Positions 58,740 through 64,000 of a stretch of 64,000 bases of DNA are shown here, piece by piece. A program made the translations under genes and the position numbers. The notes below the pieces were generated by a model. It was given only the letters and a program-made list of their open reading frames with translations. It had not been told where the DNA came from and made no database searches. The first letter of the stretch is position 1. Each line of letters begins with the position of its first letter. Source of the DNA: Alicyclobacillus mali (GTDB taxonomy: Bacteria; Bacillota; Bacilli; Alicyclobacillales; Alicyclobacillaceae); assembly GCF_017329565.1 (NCBI RefSeq), contig NZ_JAFMTT010000004.1; one strand, written 5' to 3'.

Positions 58740-60176
58740 ATGGAACAAGTGTTGCACTTCATTGACGGCGCCTTTGTGCCTTCCGAAGACGGGCGGACGT
58801 TTGACAATCTGAATCCCGCGACGGGCGAGCGAATTGGCATGGTGGCCGAGGGAGGGCGCGCCGAGATCGACAAGGCGGTGCGCGCAGCCCGGCGAGCGTT
58901 TCGCACGTGGGGGCGCATGCCGGCCCAGGAGCGCGCCGCGATTCTGCATCGGATTGCCAACTTGATTGAAGAAAATCTGGAGGAACTGGCCCTTCTCGAG
59001 ACGGCGGACACAGGCAAACCTCTTTCGCTCGCGAAGAGCCTCGATATTCCGCGTTCGGCGTATAACTTTCGCTTCTTTGCAGATTTCGTGAAGGGACTTT
59101 CGACCGAGACGTTCGAGATGGAGGGCGTCGCGCTGAACTACGCGCTCCGCCGCCCGGTTGGCGTGGCGGGACTCATCTCGCCGTGGAACCTGCCGCTGTT
59201 CTTGTTGACGTGGAAGGTCGCCCCGTGCCTCGCGGCGGGCAACACGTGCGTCATCAAGCCTGCGGAGCTCACGCCGATGACCGCCACCAAGCTCGCGGAG
59301 ATCTGCAAGCAGGCGGGCGTGCCGGACGGCGTGGTGAACGTGGTGCATGGGTTCGGGCCCGATGCGGCGGGGCAATTCCTGACCGAGCACGAGGACGTGG
59401 ACCTGATTTCGCTCACGGGCGAGACGACGACGGGCAAGGCGGTCATGCGGTCGGCCGCGAACACGCTGAAGCGCCTCTCGTTTGAACTTGGAGGCAAGAA
59501 CCCGAACATTGTGTTTGCGGACTGCGACTTCGAGGACGCCATCGCGACCACCGTGCGCTCGAGCTTCGTCAACCAGGGCGAGGTGTGCCTCTGCGGATCG
59601 CGCATCTACGTCGAGAGCCCGCTGTACGACCGGTTCGTCGAGGCGCTTGTCGATCGCGCACGCAAGCTTCGGGTCGGGGATCCGCTGGATCCGCAGACGG
59701 ACGTCGGCAGCCTCATCTCGGAAGAACACCTGGAGCGGGTCGACGGCTTCGTCCGGCGCGCGATGGAGCAGGGCGGTCGCGTACTCGTGGGCGGCAGGCG
59801 CCCCGAACACCTAAAAAGAGGCGCCTTCTACGAGCCGACCGTCATTGTCGACGTGGATGAGACGTGCGAGATCACGCGGCAGGAGGTGTTCGGCCCGGTC
59901 GTGACGGTGCAGCCGTTCGACACGGAGGAAGAGGTCATCCGTCTGGCGAACGACACGCACTATGGCCTGTCCGCCACATTGTGGACGTCGAACCTCAAGC
60001 GCGCGCACCGCGTCGCCGGTGAACTGGAGGCGGGCGTGATCTGGGTGAACACCTGGTTCCTCCGCGACCTGCGGACGCCATTTGGCGGCATGAAGCAAAG
60101 CGGCATCGGGCGCGAAGGTGGCGTGCACAGCTTCGAATTCTTCACGGAGCTAAAGAACGTCTGCATCAAGCTGTGA
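58740..60176 (+). CDS. praB: 2-hydroxymuconate-6-semialdehyde dehydrogenase
   Basis: A 478-residue NAD-dependent aldehyde dehydrogenase. The catalytic Cys is in NQGEVCLCGSRIYVE, the general-base Glu in SFELGGKNPNIVF, and the NAD loop in SLTGETTTGKAVM. The N-terminal ALNYALRRPVGVAGLISPWN is typical of hydroxymuconic-semialdehyde dehydrogenases. It oxidises the ring-cleavage semialdehyde (after decarboxylation) to 2-hydroxymuconate. ATG 58740 has GAGGG 6 bases upstream; ATG 58734 is an alternative. Confidence 0.92.
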   Translation: MEQVLHFIDGAFVPSEDGRTFDNLNPATGERIGMVAEGGRAEIDKAVRAARRAFRTWGRMPAQERAAILHRIANLIEENLEELALLETADTGKPLSLAKSLDIPRSAYNFRFFADFVKGLSTETFEMEGVALNYALRRPVGVAGLISPWNLPLFLLTWKVAPCLAAGNTCVIKPAELTPMTATKLAEICKQAGVPDGVVNVVHGFGPDAAGQFLTEHEDVDLISLTGETTTGKAVMRSAANTLKRLSFELGGKNPNIVFADCDFEDAIATTVRSSFVNQGEVCLCGSRIYVESPLYDRFVEALVDRARKLRVGDPLDPQTDVGSLISEEHLERVDGFVRRAMEQGGRVLVGGRRPEHLKRGAFYEPTVIVDVDETCEITRQEVFGPVVTVQPFDTEEEVIRLANDTHYGLSATLWTSNLKRAHRVAGELEAGVIWVNTWFLRDLRTPFGGMKQSGIGREGGVHSFEFFTELKNVCIKL

Positions 60177-60190
60177 TCGGAGTGGATGAG

Positions 60191-60985
60191 ATGAGCGAAC
60201 GGCTGGAATCCCTGGCGGAGGCGCTGTGGCGCGCGGAGCGCGAGCAGTCGCCGATTTCGCCTCTGACGGACGAACACCCCGACCTTTCGGTGCAGGACGC
60301 CTACCACATCCAGCTTGTGAACGTGAAGCGGCGCGTGGCGTCGGGCGATCGCGTCGTGGGGCACAAAATTGGCCTCACCAGCAAGCCGATGCAGGTGCAA
60401 CTCGGCGTGGATCAGCCCGACTTTGGGCATTTGTTTCATTCGATGTGGTTTGAGAGCGGCTCGGCCGTCGACTTCCCGCTGATTCAACCGAAGGTCGAGC
60501 CGGAGATTGCATTCATTCTCGCAGAGGACCTCGTCGGACCCGGCGTGGATCTGCACCGGGTTTTGGCGGCGACCCGGGCCGTGGTGCCCGCCATCGAGGT
60601 GATTGACAGCCGGATCGCAGACTGGCGCATCCGGCTGGTGGACACCGTGGCCGACAACGCGTCCGCCGGTTGCTTTGTATTGGGGAACCTGCCCACCGCT
60701 ATTGCCGGCGTGGACCTGGAGACGGTGGGCGGCGTCCTGAAGCTGAACGGAGAGGTTGTTCAGACGGGCGCGGGTGCGGCGGTGATGGGGCATCCGGCGA
60801 AGGCCGTGGCCTGGCTCGCCAACACCCTGACCGAACTCGGCACGCCGCTTCGCGCGGGTCACGTCGTGTTGTCCGGCGCCGTCAGCGCCGCGGTGCCCAT
60901 TCGGCCGGGCGATCGCGTCCAGCTGTCCTTTGGGCCGCTGGGCAGCGTGGAGTTCGTGTGGGCGAAAGGAGAGGGTTCGGATTGA
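60191..60985 (+). CDS. praE: 2-oxopent-4-enoate hydratase
   Basis: A 264-residue hydratase/decarboxylase-family protein that adds water to 2-oxopent-4-enoate, giving 4-hydroxy-2-oxovalerate. VVGHKIGLTSKPMQ, PDFGHLFHSM, KVEPEIAFILAEDL and TGAGAAVMGHPAKAVAWLAN are the family's metal and substrate regions. It is a paralogue of the decarboxylase praD 2 kb downstream; the order in the operon and similarity support hydratase here. ATG 60191 follows GGAG at 8 bases; GTG 60173 is less likely. Overlaps praG by 4 bases. Confidence 0.88.
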   Translation: MSERLESLAEALWRAEREQSPISPLTDEHPDLSVQDAYHIQLVNVKRRVASGDRVVGHKIGLTSKPMQVQLGVDQPDFGHLFHSMWFESGSAVDFPLIQPKVEPEIAFILAEDLVGPGVDLHRVLAATRAVVPAIEVIDSRIADWRIRLVDTVADNASAGCFVLGNLPTAIAGVDLETVGGVLKLNGEVVQTGAGAAVMGHPAKAVAWLANTLTELGTPLRAGHVVLSGAVSAAVPIRPGDRVQLSFGPLGSVEFVWAKGEGSD

Positions 60986-61881
60986 AAAAGCTCAGTGCCG
61001 CGATCGTCGGGTCCGGAAACATCGGGACGGATCTGATGATCAAGCTGAAGCGAAGCCCGTGGATCGAACCACGGTGGATGATTGGCATCGACCCGGAATC
61101 GGACGGCCTGCGGCGCGCCCGCGAGACGGGGCTTGAGACGTCGGCGGACGGCCTCAAGGCGGTCCTCGAACAGGGGGTTCGCCCGGACATCGTCTTCGAC
61201 GCGACGAGCGCGAAGGCCCACGTGCGCCATGCCAAGCTCCTGCGCGAAGCAGGCATCCAGGCGGTCGACTTGACGCCGGCAGCGCGCGGGCCATACGTCA
61301 TCGCGGCGGTCAACCTGGAGGAGCACCTCGATTCGCCGAATGTCAACATGGTCACCTGCGGCGGCCAAGCCACCGTGCCGATGGTGTACGCCGTGAGCCG
61401 CGTGGTCGGCGTGCGGTACGCGGAGATTGTCGCCACCATCGCCAGCAAGAGCGCGGGCCCTGGCACGCGGGCGAACATCGACGAGTTCACCCAGACCACG
61501 GCGCGCGCGCTCGAGGCCATCGGAGGCGCCAAGCGAGGGAAGGCCATCATCATCCTCAACCCGGCGGAGCCTCCCATTCTCATGCGCGACACCATCTACT
61601 GCTTGATGGAGGACGCGAGCCCGACCACCCAGGCGAAGGTGCTCGAGTCCATCGAACAGATGGTGCGCCACGTGCAGACGTTCGTCCCGGGGTATCGGTT
61701 GAACCGCGAGCCCATCTTCCAGGACGATCTCGTCAGCATCTCCATCGAGGTCGAGGGACTCGGCGACTACCTGCCGGTGTACGCGGGCAATCTCGACATC
61801 ATGACCGCGGCGGCGGTGAAGTTTGGCGAAGAGTACGCGCGTCACAAGATGCAGGTGGCGTCGGCGGAAGAGGCGAGGTGA
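60982..61881 (+). CDS. praG: Acetaldehyde dehydrogenase (acetylating)
   Basis: A 299-residue CoA-acylating aldehyde dehydrogenase that converts acetaldehyde to acetyl-CoA with NAD. IVGSGNIGTDLMIKL is the NAD-binding motif, and the catalytic Cys is in VNMVTCGGQATVPM. It forms a channelling complex with the aldolase encoded next. The TTG start at 60982 overlaps the praE stop, with AAGGAG at 9 bases. In the classical meta-cleavage operons the homologues are MhpF, BphJ and DmpF. Confidence 0.94.
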   Translation: MKKLSAAIVGSGNIGTDLMIKLKRSPWIEPRWMIGIDPESDGLRRARETGLETSADGLKAVLEQGVRPDIVFDATSAKAHVRHAKLLREAGIQAVDLTPAARGPYVIAAVNLEEHLDSPNVNMVTCGGQATVPMVYAVSRVVGVRYAEIVATIASKSAGPGTRANIDEFTQTTARALEAIGGAKRGKAIIILNPAEPPILMRDTIYCLMEDASPTTQAKVLESIEQMVRHVQTFVPGYRLNREPIFQDDLVSISIEVEGLGDYLPVYAGNLDIMTAAAVKFGEEYARHKMQVASAEEAR

Positions 61882-61887
61882 GGCGCG

Positions 61888-62946
61888 GTGTCGTATCGGT
61901 ACAAGATTGAAATCACGGATGTCACGCTGCGCGACGGGATGCACGCCGTGAGGCACCAGTTCAGCGTCGAAGATGCGAAGGCCATTGCGACCGCGCTGGA
62001 CAGGACGGGCGTGGCCAAGATCGAGGCATCCCACGGCGATGGGCTCGGCGGAAGCTCGATTCAGTACGGTTTTTCGAAGGAGTCGGAAGAGGATTACGTC
62101 GGAGGGGTGTGTCAGGCGGTGAAGACCTCTCAGGTCGTCGCGCTGCTGTTGCCTGGCATCGGAACGCTCGAAGACTTGAAGCGCGCCGTGGGCCTCGGCA
62201 TCCGCGGAGTGCGGGTCGCCACACACTCCACGGAGGCGGACATCTCCGCGGAACACATGGAAGAGGCGCGCAAGATGGGACTCGATGTGGTCGGTTTTCT
62301 CATGATGAGCCACATGACGGAGACCGAGCGCCTGGTGGAAGAGGCGAAGAAAATGGCCTCCTACGGCGCGCACTGCGTGTATATCGTCGATTCGGCGGGC
62401 GCGATGCTCATGGACGAGGTTCGCCGCAAGGTGTCCGCGCTGCGGGAGGCCCTGCCGGACGACGTCCAGGTCGGATTTCACGCGCACAACAACCTCGGCG
62501 TGTCAGTCGCCAACTCCATTGCGGCCGTGGAAGAGGGCGCATACCGGATTGACGCGAGCCTCGCGGGGCTCGGGGCAGGCGCGGGAAACACGCCGCTCGA
62601 GGTGTTTGTGGCCGCGTGCGAGAAATACGGCATCGAGACCGGCGTGGACCTGTACGCCGCCATGGACGCGGCGGAGGACGTCGTGCGCCCGCGGATGGCG
62701 CGACCCGTCCTGACGGATCGGACGGCGCTCACGCTGGGCTACGCGGGCGTGTATTCCAGCTTTCTCTTGCACGCCGAGCGAGCGGCGAAGCAGTTTGAGG
62801 TCGACGTGCGCGACATTCTTGTGGAACTCGGCAGGCGCCGCGTGGTGGGTGGCCAGGAGGATATGATCGTCGATGTCGCATACGACATCGCGCACGGCAA
62901 GGAGGCGAACGCGGATGGCCCTGTCGCTTCCGTCCATCGCGGATGA
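61888..62946 (+). CDS. praF: 4-hydroxy-2-oxovalerate aldolase
   Basis: A 352-residue DRE-TIM metallolyase-family aldolase splitting 4-hydroxy-2-oxovalerate into pyruvate and acetaldehyde. DVTLRDGMHAVRHQF has the metal Asp and catalytic Arg/His, and VGFHAHNNLGVSVANS holds the metal HxH. The GTG start at 61888 follows GAGGTGAGG. It pairs with praG as in MhpE-MhpF and DmpG-DmpF complexes. Overlaps praD by 32 bases. Confidence 0.94.
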   Translation: MSYRYKIEITDVTLRDGMHAVRHQFSVEDAKAIATALDRTGVAKIEASHGDGLGGSSIQYGFSKESEEDYVGGVCQAVKTSQVVALLLPGIGTLEDLKRAVGLGIRGVRVATHSTEADISAEHMEEARKMGLDVVGFLMMSHMTETERLVEEAKKMASYGAHCVYIVDSAGAMLMDEVRRKVSALREALPDDVQVGFHAHNNLGVSVANSIAAVEEGAYRIDASLAGLGAGAGNTPLEVFVAACEKYGIETGVDLYAAMDAAEDVVRPRMARPVLTDRTALTLGYAGVYSSFLLHAERAAKQFEVDVRDILVELGRRRVVGGQEDMIVDVAYDIAHGKEANADGPVASVHRG

Positions 62947-63694
62947 GCTGTATCGCCACCAGACGGCGGCCACGGAGTTGAAGAAGCTGACGCTCCGCTA
63001 CGAAGGCCTCACGGTGGACGACGCGTACGAAATTCAGCGTTTGACCATGCAGAGGTACATGGTGGAGGGTGCGCGGCTCGTCGGCTGGAAGATGGGGCTC
63101 ACGAGCAAAGCGAAGCAGCGGTCCGTGGGCGTCGACGAACCCATTTTCGGACATCTACTCTCCACGATGGAACTGGAGCGCCCGGTGCTGTCGATGCAGG
63201 GACTCATCCATCCGCGCGTGGAGCCGGAGATCGCGTTCGTGTTCCGCAGCCGTTTGGAGGGGCCGAATGTGACCGCGCGCGACGTCTGGCTCGCGACCGA
63301 GTGCGTCGTCCCGGCGGTTGAGGTCATCGACAGCCGATACGAGAACTTCTCGTTCACGCTCGTGGACGTGATCGCCGACAACGCGTCGAGCGCGCGCTTC
63401 TATCTGGCGGATCAGGCGTACTCGCCGTACGCCTTTCGGCTCGACGAGGTGGGGGTGGTCATGCGCCTGAACGGGGACGTCGCCCAGACGGGCGCCGGCG
63501 CGGCGGTGCTCGGCCACCCGGTGCGGTCCGTCGTGGAACAGGTGCGCATGCTCACGCGCTTCGGCGCGGCCATCGAGCCCGGCATGGTGGTCCTGACGGG
63601 CGGTATCACGGAAGCCATCTACGTGCACCCGGGCGATCGCGTCGAGATCGCCTTCGCGGGCATGGGTGCCATCGAACTGGACGTCATCGATTGA
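62915..63694 (+). CDS. praD: 4-oxalocrotonate (2-oxo-3-hexenedioate) decarboxylase
   Basis: A 259-residue member of the hydratase/decarboxylase family. LVGWKMGLTSKAKQRSVGVD, EPIFGHLLSTMEL, RVEPEIAFVFRSRLEG and TGAGAAVLGHPVRS parallel praE. In meta-cleavage operons the member next to the tautomerase is usually the decarboxylase, so this copy is assigned to 2-oxohex-3-enedioate decarboxylation. ATG 62915 follows AAGGAGG at 9 bases, within the end of praF. The two paralogues could in principle be swapped. Confidence 0.85.
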   Translation: MALSLPSIADELYRHQTAATELKKLTLRYEGLTVDDAYEIQRLTMQRYMVEGARLVGWKMGLTSKAKQRSVGVDEPIFGHLLSTMELERPVLSMQGLIHPRVEPEIAFVFRSRLEGPNVTARDVWLATECVVPAVEVIDSRYENFSFTLVDVIADNASSARFYLADQAYSPYAFRLDEVGVVMRLNGDVAQTGAGAAVLGHPVRSVVEQVRMLTRFGAAIEPGMVVLTGGITEAIYVHPGDRVEIAFAGMGAIELDVID

Positions 63695-63706
63695 GGGGGG
63701 AGCGAG

Positions 63707-63916
63707 ATGCCGCTGGTCCAGGTCACCATGGTGGAAGGGCGCTCGCCGGAGCAGAAGCGGGCGCTTATGGAGAAACTGACCGACGCGGTGGTGGAGACGC
63801 TCGGCGCCAAGCGGGAGACGGTGCGGGTCATCCTGTACGAGGTGCCAAAAGCGCACTGGGGCGTTGGCGGCGTGTCGAAGGCGGAACAGGACGCGGCCCG
63901 AGGTGAAACGCCGTGA
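63707..63916 (+). CDS. praC: 4-oxalocrotonate tautomerase
   Basis: A 69-residue hexameric tautomerase with the N-terminal catalytic Pro (MPLVQVTMVEGRS, Pro1 after Met removal) and the family's Arg residues (AKRETVRVILYEV). It isomerises 2-hydroxymuconate to 2-oxohex-3-enedioate, the substrate of praD. ATG 63707 follows GGGGGGAGC. Overlaps the next gene by 4 bases (GTGA). Confidence 0.9.
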   Translation: MPLVQVTMVEGRSPEQKRALMEKLTDAVVETLGAKRETVRVILYEVPKAHWGVGGVSKAEQDAARGETP

Positions 63917-64000
63917 TCGAGCCGAATCGGGCGGCGGACGTGCACACGCACTTCCTGCCTGCTGAGGTGCTTGAGTTCCTCAAGCGAGAGCCACGCGTTC
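63913..64000 (+). CDS. praH: Amidohydrolase-type decarboxylase, N-terminal part (cut by window end)
   Basis: The first 29 residues of a GTG-started gene overlapping praC. DVHTHFLP is the HxH metal motif of the amidohydrolase/ACMSD superfamily. In the Paenibacillus pra cluster the gene after praC is praH, the decarboxylase for 5-carboxy-2-hydroxymuconate-6-semialdehyde, an ACMSD-like reaction, which fits. Only the N-terminus is seen, so the assignment rests mainly on context. Confidence 0.6.
   Translation, partial: MIEPNRAADVHTHFLPAEVLEFLKREPRV

Noticed and set aside
1..64000. tRNA, rRNA genes or CRISPR arrays
   Set aside because: No cloverleaf, rRNA-like stretch or regularly spaced direct repeat was recognised; only a computational scan (for example tRNAscan-SE) could fully exclude a tRNA.

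Overview
The window is high-GC Bacillota DNA, most likely from a spore-forming, thermophilic or acidophilic Alicyclobacillus-type organism. This is inferred from gene content and order, not from a database match. The evidence is the aro-trp-tyr supraoperon followed by reoY, the order ypjD-dapB-bshA-cca-birA-dinG and ypmA-ypmB-asnS-dnaD (both as in Bacillus), bacillithiol and sporulation genes (bshA, ylbJ), strong Shine-Dalgarno sites, and many GTG and TTG starts. No rRNA, tRNA or CRISPR array was seen. Because of the high GC, most long antisense reading frames are artefacts.

Layout. 1-7.9 kb: the end of an IS256-family element, a VWA protein, a LysM lytic transglycosylase, two small genes, an RluA-type pseudouridine synthase and three tandem overlapping M42 peptidase genes, the third of which has lost catalytic residues. 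7.9-17.2 kb: aroC-aroB-aroH, then trpD-C-F-B-A, a DAHP synthase and tyrA. trpE and hisC are missing compared with Bacillus, and trpD has its own promoter and a TRAP-like site over its ribosome binding site. 17.2-24.0 kb: a short promoter-terminator unit, a helicase-associated-domain protein, reoY, and the membrane proteins YitT, YkvI, UppP and YlbJ. 24.0-32.4 kb: ypjD, dapB, bshA, cca, birA, a TPR protein and dinG.

32.4-39.3 kb is a block placed between dinG and ypmA, which are neighbours in Bacillus. It holds a split NHEJ system (ku, a separate ligase and a separate polymerase), a methylthioadenosine module (mtnP, mtnA, mtaD), a 55-residue gene and surE. 39.4-44.4 kb: ypmA, ypmB, a membrane protein coupled to a compact FtsH-like AAA protease, asnS and dnaD. 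44.4-55.5 kb: divergent ddl and murF, a small zinc-finger-like protein, a secreted lipase-like protein, csaA, an unusual NRAMP-type transporter behind a DtxR/MntR-like box, an FAD oxidoreductase, a DUF84 NTPase, a type I-beta glutamine synthetase behind a GlnR/TnrA box, and a coupled nucleotidyltransferase and CDP-alcohol phosphatidyltransferase.

55.7-64 kb is a catabolic island for 4-hydroxybenzoate. pobA makes protocatechuate, and the genes in the order praA-B-E-G-F-D-C-H (praH cut by the window end) encode protocatechuate 2,3-cleavage to pyruvate and acetyl-CoA. An IclR-family gene lies between pobA and praA, and a related 17-bp operator-like palindrome occurs before each transcription unit.

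The most interesting leads are the degenerate M42 paralogue in a tandem M42 operon, the TRAP-like site on trpD, the FtsH-like protease with its membrane partner, the GSI-beta and GlnR-box combination, the cytidylyltransferase and CDP-alcohol transferase pair, and the split divergent NHEJ locus.
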